The notes: generated by a model not told the origin, from the sequence alone. Numbered from the stretch's first letter, positions 1 to 9,480 are shown. The stretch is 31,165 nt of DNA from Wolbachia endosymbiont of Mansonella ozzardi (GCF_020278625.1 NZ_JADAKK010000005.1:1-31165); one strand, 5' to 3'. Numbers and translations are program-made.

Positions 1-22
1 TGGCAAATTTCTTAAATATTAT
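1..22 (+). repeat. Truncated copy of a dispersed repeat at the window edge
   Basis: The first 20 bases match 4192-4211 at 19 of 20 positions, so the window begins inside a copy of the dispersed repeat that is complete near 4121-4211. No coding signal is visible between here and the pilin relic. Confidence 0.6.
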
Positions 23-103
23 AGCTTAGACTAGTTGCGTTTAAAAGCAGCTAAACTACAACGTTTAAGACATAAAAACGCTAATACTGACAATAGACAG
101 TGA

Positions 104-150
104 GCAGGGCTTCTTTTGCTTTTTTTCTCGTTTGATAAATTTCTTAAGCA
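104..150 (+). repeat. Second, diverged partial copy of the same repeat
   Basis: The stretch resembles 4165-4207: a G-rich start, a pyrimidine-rich run, then the ending TAAATTTCTTAA. It has several substitutions. With the fragment at 1-22 it makes a short cluster of repeat pieces upstream of the VirB2-like relic. Apart from these pieces nothing is recognisable in 1-300. Confidence 0.5.
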
Positions 151-309
151 TAAGGGTTATGCCAACTTTCATTATTAGGGACTCAAACAAGATACATAAC
201 AAGTTCGCTAAGTCTCTAATCGTAGGGAAACTTTTTAATTTACCATAATAAGGAATAATAGAACGTAAAAAAACAGAGATTATTGTAAAGAATAGTAGAA
301 AATTCTCTT

Positions 310-780
310 AAAATTTTACTTATAGTGTTGATTTTCTCCCATGTATCTGACGCACACGCTGATGGAGCAACAGATGTAATGCGTAATTCAATACGCTACA
401 TTCATGGAATGGGTGTGCCAATGATCACAGTGGTGATAATTGGCGTAAGCTTGCTTGCAATATTTGGCAGAGTGCCCTGACCTGCACTTTTTTCGCTTGT
501 TGTGTTTATTGCTGTGTTTTTTGGTGGTCCCCAGATTACAAAAGCGGTAACAGAAAAAGAGGTTTGTTGTCTTAAGAGAGGACAAACATTGGATAGTGGA
601 AAATGTGTTGCTGTTACTGGGCATAGACTTGTGGTTGAACAGTGTGGTATATCTCCTGACAAACATAATAAGGGACAATATATTTGTTGTCCTCTGGCTC
701 TACAATCACTAATCAAAGCTAAGAATCTTTCAAGAGTGTGGCAATGTAGTACTTTATATGAAAAAACCTTATTATATTAA
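310..780 (+). pseudogene. virB2: VirB2-like type IV secretion pilin relic with one in-frame stop and a cysteine-rich tail
   Basis: One reading frame runs from about 295 to 780 and is broken only by TGA at 478-480. It reads as a hydrophobic leader ending near SHVSDAHADG, a short segment with YIHGMGVPM, a membrane helix TVVIIGVSLLAIFGRVP, the stop, then a second helix ALFSLVVFIAVFFGGPQI. Two helices after a signal peptide, with a GR-x-P-W-type turn between them, is the VirB2/TrbC pilin plan; the stop falls where a Trp would be expected, so TGG to TGA is the simplest change. No ATG lies upstream, only TAA at 286-288 and non-ATG codons. After the usual VirB2 end the frame continues about 70 residues with many Cys and no family resemblance that I recognise. 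Family VirB2s are about 100-120 residues. The homology call is from pattern, not alignment. The gene is probably dead unless the stop is suppressed. Confidence 0.6.
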
Positions 781-800
781 AGGTCTACTATGCATTGAGT

Positions 801-1466
801 CTAGCAGAGTTCCCCACAAAGTATATAATTCACGTCCACACCTTTAGTTAAATTCCACTCACGTTTTATTACGTTATACTCTATGCCAGCCATGTTTTGT
901 AGTGTGACATTATTTTCTTTTAAGTGGTTTGCAATTTCTGATGGCTTAAGAAATTTTTTCCAGTTATGCGTGCCTTTCGGCAGCCAGTTTAGTATGTACT
1001 CTGCACCAATTATTGCAAGACAAAAGGATTTGATAGTTCTATTTATTGTCGATATAAAAATCAGTCCCTCTGGTTTTAGTAGTCCTATCGCTTTTTTCAT
1101 GAAAAGCTCTAAATTTTCTACATGCTCAACTACTTCTGTAAGTAGAATCACATCATATCTTTTGTCATTTTTCAGTTCTTCAATGCTGGTATGCGTATAC
1201 TCTATATTTAATCCCACTTTTTTCGCGTGTGACTGCGCCACTTTTATGTTTTCTTCGCACACATCTATTCCTGCAACGCTAATGCCAACCCGAGCCATTG
1301 ACTCTGACAAAATACCGCCACCACAGCCAACATCAAGCAATGATAATTCCTTTAAATCGCATTTTTTTAACTCTTTTATTTTCTCAATAATGTATGATAC
1401 TCTCACAGGATTCATCATGTGTAATGCCTTGAATTTGCCATTTTCATCCCACCACTCTCCTGCCAT
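801..1466 (-). CDS. ubiG: Ubiquinone biosynthesis O-methyltransferase UbiG
   Basis: This is an SAM-dependent methyltransferase of 221 residues from the ATG used. It carries out the two O-methylations of the ubiquinone ring in the cytoplasm or at the membrane face. Motif I LLDVGCGGG is at about 43-51, the acidic post-I GIDVCEEN at about 66, and YDVILLTEVVEHV at about 104-116. The opening AGEWWDENGKFKALHMMNP is typical of UbiG. The reading frame stays open upstream of the ATG for 17 codons and encodes YNEDEVPKFAK, which is also UbiG-like, yet contains no ATG, GTG or TTG before TAA/TAG at 1518-1523. The true start may therefore have been lost or displaced by an indel in the A-rich tract at 1509-1520 at the end of rpiB. 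The gene overlaps the rpiB reading frame by 52 bases, so coupled translation is likely. Confidence 0.93.
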   Translation of the reverse strand: MAGEWWDENGKFKALHMMNPVRVSYIIEKIKELKKCDLKELSLLDVGCGGGILSESMARVGISVAGIDVCEENIKVAQSHAKKVGLNIEYTHTSIEELKNDKRYDVILLTEVVEHVENLELFMKKAIGLLKPEGLIFISTINRTIKSFCLAIIGAEYILNWLPKGTHNWKKFLKPSEIANHLKENNVTLQNMAGIEYNVIKREWNLTKGVDVNYILCGELC

Positions 1467-1972
1467 TTTAGCGAATTTTGGTACTTCATCTTCGTTATAA
1501 GTTTGTGTTTTCTTTTTTTACTAGAAGAAGTTATATTGCTGAGTTTATCAAGGCGTTTTTTATGTCTACTTTCTTTTGAAAACTCTGTTTCGAGGAATTG
1601 CTTGACTATGTCTTTCGCTAATCTACTTGCAGTAAACCCCGCGCCAAGACACAGTACATTTGCATTGCCATGCTCGCGAGCCAATTTTGCAATCTCAACA
1701 CTATTACATAAAGCGGCGTAGATTCCTTCAAAACGATTCGCTAAGGTACTCATACCGAGTCCTGTACCGCAAATTAATACCCCATAATTTGCTTTTTTGT
1801 TCGTTATATCTTCTACAACTTTGACAGCATAGTCTGGATAATCTACACTCTTTTGCTTAGCAGTGCAGCCGCAATCTATCACTGCATAACCCAAGGTTTC
1901 CAGGTAAAGCTTTATCTCTGATTTTAATTGATAACCGGCGTGGTCCGAGGCAATTGATATTACATCTGACAT
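1415..1972 (-). CDS. rpiB: Ribose-5-phosphate isomerase B, with an out-of-frame C-terminal extension
   Basis: RpiB interconverts ribulose 5-phosphate and ribose 5-phosphate and so feeds PRPP synthesis (prs is in this window). Signatures are SDHAGYQLK at 9-17, the catalytic Cys68 in YGVLICGTGLGMS, and the EHGNANVLCLG segment with His101. Family members are about 145-150 residues. Here the frame goes on to 185: after roughly residue 151 (TSSS) the tail is rich in Lys and corresponds to ubiG read in another frame. This suggests an indel in the A tract near 1509-1520 removed the normal stop. The enzyme core is complete, so activity is probably kept. It lies upstream of ubiG, same strand, overlapping by 52 bases. 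Confidence 0.93.
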   Translation of the reverse strand: MSDVISIASDHAGYQLKSEIKLYLETLGYAVIDCGCTAKQKSVDYPDYAVKVVEDITNKKANYGVLICGTGLGMSTLANRFEGIYAALCNSVEIAKLAREHGNANVLCLGAGFTASRLAKDIVKQFLETEFSKESRHKKRLDKLSNITSSSKKRKHKLITKMKYQNSLKWQESGGMKMANSRHYT

Positions 1973-2096
1973 ATAAGAACTATGACTTAAAAGTATCTAA
2001 TATAGGTAATTTATTTTGAGTTTTTTGTCAAGCCATTTAGTGCTCCTGATCTTTGGAGCTTGAAATAAATTTCGGGTCAGGACAGCATAAATTCTG

Positions 2097-2102
2097 TATA
2101 AT
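2097..2102 (+). promoter_or_regulatory. Possible -10 element for dnaG
   Basis: A perfect TATAAT lies 30 bases before the dnaG ATG. No convincing -35 is seen at 16-18 bases upstream, so this is only a candidate. The same CTGTATAAT context occurs before prs. Confidence 0.4.
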
Positions 2103-2132
2103 TTTTATCCTACAACTCATTCGACAAGTAAG

Positions 2133-3893
2133 ATGAATTACATAGATATTATAAAATCAAGACTGTTACTATCTGACATAGTAGGTAAGAAAGTTAGGCT
2201 GATAAAAAGCGGGGATAATTTCGTGGGACTTTGCCCATTTCATAATGAAAAAACGCCGTCTTTTTTTGTAAATAACACTAGGGGATCGTATCACTGTTTT
2301 GGCTGCTTAGCCCATGGCGATGTATTTGAGTTTATTTCACAAACTGAAGGCTTAAGCTTTAAAGAAGTGTTGGAAAGGCTAGCATCAGTTGCAGGTGTTG
2401 AGTTACCTAAAAACCTCAATATTACCAAAGAAAATGATAAATTGTTTTCAACGCTGAATTTAGCCGCAAACTGGTTTGTACAAAAAAAACAAGGTGTTAT
2501 AGACTATTTAAAGCAACGCAAGATTTCGCCTGAAATCATAGATAAATTTAAGATAGGTTATGCGCCAAGCTCTGGCTTGAAGGAATATTTAAACTCCTCA
2601 GATGTTGAAGATAAAATTTTGACCGATGTCGGATTAATAAATAAGAATTCTTGTGATTATTTCTATGATCGGCTGATATTTCCTATACACAACATCGCGG
2701 GCAAAGTTATTGGTTTTGGTGGACGTGCACTGAGCTTTGAGCAACAGCCAAAGTATTTAAACAGCCCAGGGAGTCGGCTCTTCAAAAAGAGGGAGAATTT
2801 ATACGGGCTAAACCTTGCCTTAAACGAAATACGCAAAAAACAACACATATTTGTTGTTGAAGGGTATATGGATGTAATAGCACTACATCAAGCAGGAATT
2901 AGCAATACAGTTGCCCCGCTTGGCACTTCAATTTCTGCAGAGCAGATAAAAAATCTATGGAGATTTGCTAAAGAAATCTCAATCTGTATGGATGGCGATA
3001 GTGCTGGACATCGTGCCACTACCCGGATTGCGGAATTTGCCCTGTCAATATTGGAGCCTGGGTATACATTAAAGTTTGTGACTTTGCCGAGCGATAAAGA
3101 CCCATATGATATATGCAATGAGCTAGAATATAAGAAGGAAGACGTACTTTCTGCGCTTAACCGTTCAACAGAACTGCACTCTGAATATTTATGGCATCAC
3201 ATAGTCAATAGTAGCCTACAGAGCTACGAAAACCTTGCTCCAGAAAAATATTCAGTTCTTGAGCACAAATTCATGGAATATGTCAATGCTATTGGTAACA
3301 GCAGTATTAGAAGGTATTATAGAGATTATTTTTACAATAAGGCCAGTGAACTGAGAAGAAGCTTCAAAAAGCAGATTTTTGGCAGTAAAATTAGAGCAAT
3401 GAAAGGTGAATATATGCGCAGCAAATCTCCAGAGCTAATTGAAGCAGAGCAAAATCAAGCCATAATTCTACGTATAGTAGTAGAATTCCCCGAGATCTTA
3501 ACCCATCCTATATTTTTTGAGCAATTTTCTCATTTTGAGTTTACCAATGCCAAGATGAAAAAATTACAACAGCAGATAACTGATGTGGCAAATAATGGCC
3601 GAGAACTCAATAAGGAGGCTTTATTACGAGAATTTGAGCAGTCCAATAATATTGAAACCGTAAGGTTTATATTTGAAAAAACTAGCGTATTAAATAGCCA
3701 ATTAAACGAGAGGGAATCAGCAGAAATTGCATGGAATAACATAGTGTTACGGAAAGAACTAAACGTGTTGCAAGAAGAAAAAATCAGAGCAAGGCTAGGC
3801 GGTAATTTTGGCCTAGAGGAAAGATTAATAGAACAAATAAAGCAAATAGAGGATAGTATACAGGAAATGCAAATGAAGTTTATTCAAAAGTAG
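2133..3893 (+). CDS. dnaG: DNA primase DnaG
   Basis: This primase makes the RNA primers for DNA replication. It has 586 residues, normal for the family. The CHC2 zinc finger is at the N-terminus (Cys34, His37, Cys55, Cys58 in LCPFHNEKTPSF and YHCFGC). The catalytic core contains IGFGGRAL near 193-200, and the TOPRIM acidic residues are in VVEGYMDV (Glu243) and CMDGDSAG (Asp287, Asp289). The C-terminal third is less conserved, ending in a helical, Glu/Lys-rich region expected to contact the helicase. The gene is divergent from rpiB-ubiG. In many proteobacteria dnaG is next to rpoD; here it is followed by about 600 bases of repeats instead. Confidence 0.97.
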   Translation: MNYIDIIKSRLLLSDIVGKKVRLIKSGDNFVGLCPFHNEKTPSFFVNNTRGSYHCFGCLAHGDVFEFISQTEGLSFKEVLERLASVAGVELPKNLNITKENDKLFSTLNLAANWFVQKKQGVIDYLKQRKISPEIIDKFKIGYAPSSGLKEYLNSSDVEDKILTDVGLINKNSCDYFYDRLIFPIHNIAGKVIGFGGRALSFEQQPKYLNSPGSRLFKKRENLYGLNLALNEIRKKQHIFVVEGYMDVIALHQAGISNTVAPLGTSISAEQIKNLWRFAKEISICMDGDSAGHRATTRIAEFALSILEPGYTLKFVTLPSDKDPYDICNELEYKKEDVLSALNRSTELHSEYLWHHIVNSSLQSYENLAPEKYSVLEHKFMEYVNAIGNSSIRRYYRDYFYNKASELRRSFKKQIFGSKIRAMKGEYMRSKSPELIEAEQNQAIILRIVVEFPEILTHPIFFEQFSHFEFTNAKMKKLQQQITDVANNGRELNKEALLREFEQSNNIETVRFIFEKTSVLNSQLNERESAEIAWNNIVLRKELNVLQEEKIRARLGGNFGLEERLIEQIKQIEDSIQEMQMKFIQK

Positions 3894-4051
3894 ATAGATT
3901 AAATGCAAAATTTACTTGAAAAATTCTTTCAACTCCCTTTATAACAGCAAGGATGTTTCTGATTGAAAACTTGTTTTTAATCTCCAGGCTCAATGACAAA
4001 ATGCAGTAGAAAACTCAGGGTATTTTTTGGTGGGTTGTATCAAATTATAGC

Positions 4052-4108
4052 GGCTGAATGTCCTTTTCACTTTTTCTACGTTCAGCCAAGTCGCGCTTAA
4101 ACTAAGCG
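4052..4108. repeat. Two adjacent hairpins
   Basis: GGCTGAATGT at 4052-4061 pairs with ACGTTCAGCC at 4078-4087 (one G-T), and CGCTTA at 4094-4099 pairs with TAAGCG at 4103-4108 with a 3-base loop. They lie directly before the 55-base dispersed repeat and may belong to the same element. There is no T tract, so a terminator role for dnaG is not supported. Confidence 0.5.
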
Positions 4109-4120
4109 TCAGCAAATTAT

Positions 4121-4211
4121 TATAACGCCAATTTAAAGTATTATAGAGTCAAAACTTGCCACTCGGGGTTTCTTTTACCTTTTTTCTCATTTGGTAAATT
4201 TCTTAAATATT
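4121..4211 (+). repeat. Dispersed repeat, most complete copy in the window
   Basis: Bases 4121-4175 are identical, in inverted orientation, to 31111-31165 at the far end of the window. Bases 4165-4211 also resemble 104-150 and 1-20. The core reads TATAACGCCAATTTAAAG onward to GAGTCAAAACTTGCC and a C/T-rich tail. It encodes nothing visible. Confidence 0.85.
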
Positions 4212-4290
4212 TTTTACTAAAGTAGTATCAAGAATCCCAGTGTTAGCTACTTGGATGACAAGGAAGGCATTGAATAACACCTATAGACCT

Positions 4291-4412
4291 GTCATTCCAG
4301 TACGTAACGCTGGAACCTGGAATTTTATCAAGTAGGTGAGCATAAAAACTATGTTAAAATGCACCATTTTTATGGAGAACTGGATCCCAGTGTTGGAGCA
4401 CTGGAATGACAT
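4291..4412 (+). repeat. Palindromic MITE-like element, copy A
   Basis: Two imperfect palindromes (around TTCCAG...CTGGAA at 4297-4317 and CCAGTG...CACTGG at 4388-4405) flank a conserved spacer at 4323-4380 containing GTAGGTGAGCATAAAA. The same arrangement, in the same orientation, occurs at 22529-22650. A third fragment with CCCAGTGTTAGC and TTGGATGACAAGG lies just before, near 4238-4262. No transposase is encoded. Confidence 0.75.
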
Positions 4413-4508
4413 CATGTGGGGGTAACATCATTAGGCTACTTTCATGACTTTGGCACTACAATACACTGGCTCAACAATTGCAAAAAAGTCCATCAAAAGG
4501 AGGATTAT

Positions 4509-7500
4509 ATGTCTACAATAATTTTGTCATCAATTTTAGGTTAAAGCTGGTAGTATTTTGGTCCAATTGACCAGATTATTGGTTCAGAATTCGGGGCTAT
4601 TCTTGGTGCGCAGTTCGATAATGCAATTTTTAGTTTGGATGCCGAGCAAAAGGTAACACATAGAGCAAGGCTGAAAAATCTGCAAGTTCAAACCTCAATC
4701 TATGGCAGAACAATTCCAATTATCTATGGCACTGCTTACGTTGCGGGTAATACTATTTGGGTACAGTCGATTGAAAGAGGAAGTAGTAACCACCAGAAAT
4801 AAAACCGGAATAGGTATGAATGCTGCGTATAACTGCTATGCAACGTTTACAATTACAATCTGCAAAGGAAAAGTGGAAAAGTTAAATAGAATCTGGGCGG
4901 ATACAACGTTATTTAGTTTTGATGAAATAGATTATGCTTTTTACTGTAGTACAGAAGACCAAAATTATGATCCATTTATGTCATCAATCGAAGGAAAAGG
5001 AAATGTGCAGCTTACAGAGGAATATCTTAATATAGTCATCAAAAATTTTCCTCTAGCGGACTATAACAATCGCGTTTCGGTATTTACATTTAAGTGCAAA
5101 CTACATTGAAGTCCAGTGGATTTTCATTAGTAGAGAATATTTGGGATATCAATATCATACCAGATTCAGGGGGAGTTTGTGTATGATACGAAAATACAGA
5201 AAAAAAATTGCACGAGAAAGGATAAGCAGTAGCCAATATATCCCATATGGACTGGCGCAAAGGGCAAATCACAATAATCACTACTAATAATAGAGTGACA
5301 CAATGCTTTTCTTGGATCAATTAAAAGAGGGTTTGCCAAATGTTGAGTGGGCGTCGGTAGTAGTTAACTGGTTTATGAATAATCTGAATATTAAAGATTG
5401 CAAAATATATCCTGCAGTTGAGTTTCAAGATGATTCCGCAATATTGCCTGATGATTGCAAAAGGGAAGTATTACCAGAGATAATGCTCAGCTAATTTCAA
5501 AAGATGATAAGGTGATGCGCTATCCAACGCCCTTGCTCAACACAGAAAACAAAGAGTGGCGAGGAAAATTGAGCGGGACTCCTGAAGATATAAGCAATTT
5601 TTTTAAGAGTTAGTATAACAAATTCATAGAACATTACGTGAGCGTTGCTAAATAGACTAAAGTGGAAGGGTTTATCATTGGATCTGAATTTGTACAGCTA
5701 ACCAAAGTAGAGAATGCAAAAGGCAACTATCCTGCAGTTATGGAGCTAGCTGAGCTTGCAAAGCAGATAAGACTTCAGCTCGGGAAGGAAGTGGCCGCAA
5801 CTTATGCTGCCGATTGGAACGAATACCACTCAATGATGATTGGCATAATATCGATGAACTTTGGTCTTCGTAGCATATCGACGTTGTTGGCATGGATGCT
5901 TATTTCCCGCTCACTGATGCTCCAGAGCCTCCTTTTGGCTATTCCGCGGAAGATATAGTTGGTGGTTGGAGTAGTGAAGTTGGGTATGATCATTTCTATG
6001 ATTACTCAAAAAGCGTCCCTGAGAGGGTAAAGTATAATGATAGCAAATATGCTTAAAAAAGCATAAGGAAAATGATGAAGTAGAACTCACGTAAATCCTG
6101 ATGGTAACAAAACAAAATGGCAACCAAAGATGAAAAAAAAGTATAGTTCATCGAGTATGGATTTTCTAGCATGAATGGCTGCACTAAATGAGCAAAATGC
6201 GTTTGTTGATAAAAACAACATAGAGAGCAAATATCCTCGATATTCAATAGTGAGGTGAGCTCTCTTGCACAGAAAACTGTAATCGAAGAAATGCTAAGAA
6301 AGTGGCAAAATTTGGAAATGGTGGAAAAATGTTTCCCTGGGTATGGGGTGCAAGACCGTTTCCTTATTTTCCCAGTTTATGTGATATGTGTGCTGACTGC
6401 CAGTTATAGCAGTCAGGGCATTGAACTGAGGGAAAAATTTCGCAACTTAATATTTCTTACGTTTTGTCTTGTCTATTGCAAAAGGCAGGTTTAAAAAGCG
6501 ATCAGTCTGATACAAGCGACGTTAAAGGATTGTTCGCTGTGTATGTAACAAATGATCAACAGTCGATACGTTCAATTATTGAGATGCTGCAAAGTTACTA
6601 TTTTTTTGATGTTGTTGAACGGAATTCTAAGCTAAAATTTGCTCAAAATGGTAGGGGAGTTACAACTGAAATACCAGTTGATGAAATTGTTTTCAATCAC
6701 AGCTCAAAGCCAATATAACTTGTGGGCGCCAGTCAGCTGGGGATTTGAACAATAAGGTCGACGTTGTTTATTTTAACCGCAATTTTGGTTATCTAATTGA
6801 TGTGAAGTATGCCGAGCTGCCAAAGCAGGACAATGCTGCAACGGTTGAAATACCGCTAATCATGAAGGAAGGAGAGACGCAAGATATAGCTGAAGTTTTG
6901 CTTTATTTTTCGTGACAAGAGAGAAATATATACAATTTAAAGCTGCCGATAAAATATGCATGGCTTGTGCTAGGTGATGTTATAGCAATTTTATACGGTG
7001 AGAAAAGACACACGGTAAGAATCGTAAAGGTAAAATTTAGAAGCATGGCCATTCAAATGATTGGTGTTGGTTTATGACCACTCTATATACGAATTCTCTA
7101 TTATCTTTCAACGAGGTCGCCTATGCTAAAAGAATACCCTCCTTTTGCATAAGCGAGACTATCGTAAAAATGATTAATTTACCTTATATTAAAGGTAGTA
7201 TTGTAAGCTTTATTTTAGCTGGTGAGGAAGGGAATTAGAAAGATTACAATCCTGTTGCAAGCACAAATGGGCAGTCCACTTACGGGTATGTAATGGAGTC
7301 TACAAATGAGGAAATTATAGTAGTGCTGCGTTTTGCTAAGCTGTCATTCATGGCCCAGTTGCGTTAGCACTAGTTGGAAAAGAAGTAATAAAATTCCAGA
7401 GTGCTAAGCTTATAGATAAAAATAAATATAAGCTTAGTGACCTAATAAGAGGGCAAGAGGCACTAAAGAGTACAAGAACACAGCAGTGAAAAATTTGTTC

Positions 7501-7628
7501 TGCTTGATGATTCAATAATATTTTTTAAAGTGCAGCAAGAAAGAAAATTTTACCTAAAAGCAGTCACTCATGGTGGTTCGTTGAGTAATGTGGAAGCGGG
7601 AATATTTGAACTCTTGAAAGCTACTTAA
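4509..7628 (+). pseudogene. Relic of GTA gp15-type tail/TIM-barrel protein, heavily frameshifted
   Basis: Fragments in all three forward frames follow, in order, the large tail (megatron/host-specificity) protein of alphaproteobacterial gene transfer agents, family length about 1,000-1,300 residues. The start is ATG 4509 behind AAGGAGG, but a TAA follows at 4542. Pieces: GSEFGAILGAQFDNAIFSL (about 4580-4640), LQVQTSIYGRTIPIIYG (about 4682-4732), KEEVVTTRNKTGIG and FPLADYNNRVSVFTF (4780-5090), then the TIM-barrel part with LPNVEWASVVVNWF (5333-5374), VEGFIIGSEFVQLTK (5662-5706) and VAATYAADWNEY (5791-5826), WGARPFPYFPSL (about 6344-6379), LLQKAGLKSDQSD (6474-6510), and C-terminal pieces such as YAWLVLGDVIAILYG and KLIDKNKYKLSDLIRGQE. 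The last frame ends at TAA 7626. Many stops and frameshifts make it certainly non-functional as a whole. Identity is from recalled family motifs; total length and order fit well. Confidence 0.82.
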
Positions 7629-7709
7629 ATTACGCATTCAGACATTTTATTTGCATTTTATTGAAAATTTGTTGTACTTTAGCGCGGTAACATAAAATCA
7701 ATTAAGATA

Positions 7710-8369
7710 ATGGCTAATCACGCAAAAAAATTATCTGATGAAACACAAATAATACTTAACTTGGGTACCGAGGGTATACTGTGCATCTTTATCAGGGGCA
7801 TTATGCTCAGATCTAAAAAGGAGAACTGTATACACCTTAGTGTAGCAGATATGGTAGATAGTAACTATGATGAATGTAAAAAATCATTCGGGTTTTGCTT
7901 TAACAACGATTGCATTGTGATAGGCAATTCAGATGTAATAGTTGATAATTTTTCTAGGTATAAAAGTAAAATACTAAGTCACAAGGAAATTTTTAATGAA
8001 GTGAAAGCACACTTCAAAAGATGCTTGTCAGATGCAATAGACAATTGTAAGTAAGCAATAAATAAGGATTCTAGTTATTATTTTGATGCGGTTCGACACA
8101 TTTTCAATCTCGAAAGTGAGGGAATACCAAAGCTATATGATATCGAAATTTTTCAACTTGTTGGACAATCTATAAACGTTCTCAATTTGACTCAAGCAAG
8201 CACATTACGTGGAGTTGATACTAGGATTACAAAAAATGATAGGCCAATAAGCACATGCAAATTATTCTTGTTCAGCTGTAATAATGGGAACTATGATCCT
8301 ATTAAAGTTGTAGGAAAAATAATTTATCCTGGAGTAAAAGGGAGAAGTTATGCCGTAAACAAAAGTTAA
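7710..8369 (+). pseudogene. Unknown gene split by one in-frame stop
   Basis: ATG 7710 opens a frame that reaches TAA at 8052-8054 after 114 residues, and continues in the same frame without other stops to TAA at 8367. The simplest reading is a protein of about 219 residues or more with a single nonsense mutation. A different frame carries on to about 8520 (KVIACITVIKGLSISN), suggesting further length lost by frameshift. I do not recognise the family: no signal peptide, no membrane helix, scattered Cys. It follows the gp15 relic by 81 bases on the same strand, so it could be part of the same decayed phage-like cluster or an unrelated insertion. Confidence 0.5.
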
Positions 8370-8524
8370 GCAGCAAACTAGAAAAGGCGAAAGTAGACCA
8401 GATGGCAGTGGAAAAGTTATTGCTTGCATAACAGTTATTAAAGGGCTTTCTATTTCTAATATAGAAAATTCTTTAAAGCAGATGTCTCTAGACTGTAAGC
8501 TAAAAATAAGCAATTTTTCTTTAG

Positions 8525-8580
8525 AGCAGTCACTTATGGTGATTCGCTGAGTAATACAGAAGCGAAGGTCTTGAGTAATT
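8525..8580 (+). repeat. Diverged duplicate of the gp15-relic 3' end
   Basis: This stretch reads RAVTYGDSLSNTEAKVLSN then stop. The end of the gp15 relic (7557-7628) reads KAVTHGGSLSNVEAGIFELL then stop. The DNA is also alignable. The roughly 900 bases between contain the unknown split gene. Either the gp15 tail was partly duplicated or a gene was inserted near its end. Confidence 0.55.
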
Positions 8581-8640
8581 AAAATTTAATAAATTTAGTG
8601 TTATAATTAGTATACATAACATTAATGGTAGAGGTATAAC

Positions 8641-9480
8641 ATGTCGAGAGAAATAGTTATGCGTTGAAAGTTCAAACGGAGAAGTCTGAGTATTCTTATC
8701 TTACAGCTGCAAAAGAAAAAAGTAAGCAAGATTGGAATGGCTCTTACAACATAATGTATAATAGCCTTATAGCAGAACCAGAGCTGACTGTTAATGGACA
8801 AGAAATAACTAAGAAGTCTATTTAAAGAGTTGTATTCGAAATATGAAAATCTAATTCTACAAGATAAAAATGGAAAAGAGAATTATCGTTTATTTCTTAA
8901 AGCAGTTTTTACAGAAATGTTTTGGCATGCTGGTGCAAAAATTTCCAAACTCTATTATGGAAGAATTAATAATTTATTATAACAGGTCTGGGTACATGAA
9001 ATTCTTTTCTTTTCAGTGTCAAGCACTATCAGACACGTGTTCCTTAAAAGTCCAAAATCTCTTCTGCAGAGAAATGATTTATATGAGTTGTGATGATCCT
9101 AATTGTCTGAAATTCAATTTTAGTACAAATAAAGGCATATATGATAACCACAAAGGTTTTATATGCGATCTACAAAATTCAGTGGAGTTTAAACTAAGAT
9201 GTGAGGTGAAAGTGTGACATATGAAGAAGGTAAAGTACCTCTTACTGTTCCTAGAGAACTAAAAAACTACAAAATAGATGGTAAGAATTTATTCAATATT
9301 ATTATTGAGTATTTTCAAAGAGCTTGTGAAAAATTGGGCTTTAAATTTGAGACAAAAATAGAACATAGACTTGGCAAGCTACTAGAGGTGGTAGATGAGC
9401 CAGGCATATCTACGTTAAAGACTTAAACCTTGAAGTGGATAATCCAAGATGAAGTATTGAAATTCGTGTTTTTATAGCCT
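8641..9480 (+). pseudogene. Decayed gene of unknown function
   Basis: ATG 8641 sits behind a plausible Shine-Dalgarno AGAGG but meets a stop after 8 codons. Coherent protein then continues in other frames: SYALKVQTEKSEYSYLTAA, ELYSKYENLILQDKNGKE, FTEMFWHAGAKISKLYYG, then SCDDPNCLKFNFSTN and VTYEEGKVPLTVPRELKNY, and beyond the stop at 9426 YVKDLNLEVDNPR. Together they suggest an original product of about 270-280 residues. Two open pieces remain (8870-9217 and 9214-9426, overlapping by 4 bases). I do not recognise the family. Its position next to the gp15 relic is the only functional hint. Confidence 0.55.

Larger units (their letters stand above)
3894..4508. other. Gene-free stretch between dnaG and the gp15 relic, filled with repeats
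   Basis: No open frame of note is present. The region holds two hairpins (4052-4087 and 4094-4108), the 55-base core of a dispersed repeat (4121-4175), a fragment of a palindromic element around 4238-4262 and a full palindromic element at 4291-4412. The right edge carries the strong Shine-Dalgarno AAGGAGG (4497-4503) of the gp15 relic. The first 150 bases after dnaG show nothing recognisable. Confidence 0.7.

Noticed and set aside
883..1500. 205-codon open frame on the plus strand
   Set aside because: It is antisense to ubiG, whose protein has clear methyltransferase motifs; the plus-strand product is Ser/Phe-rich and low in motif content.
2042..2059. GCTCC...GGAGC hairpin between rpiB and dnaG
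   Set aside because: Only 5 paired bases with an 8-base loop and no T tract; too weak to call a terminator or operator.
4509..9480. Phage WO prophage remnant
   Set aside because: The recognisable pieces fit the GTA gp15 family better than WO tail genes, and no WO integrase, capsid or other tail module is seen. Not excluded without a search.
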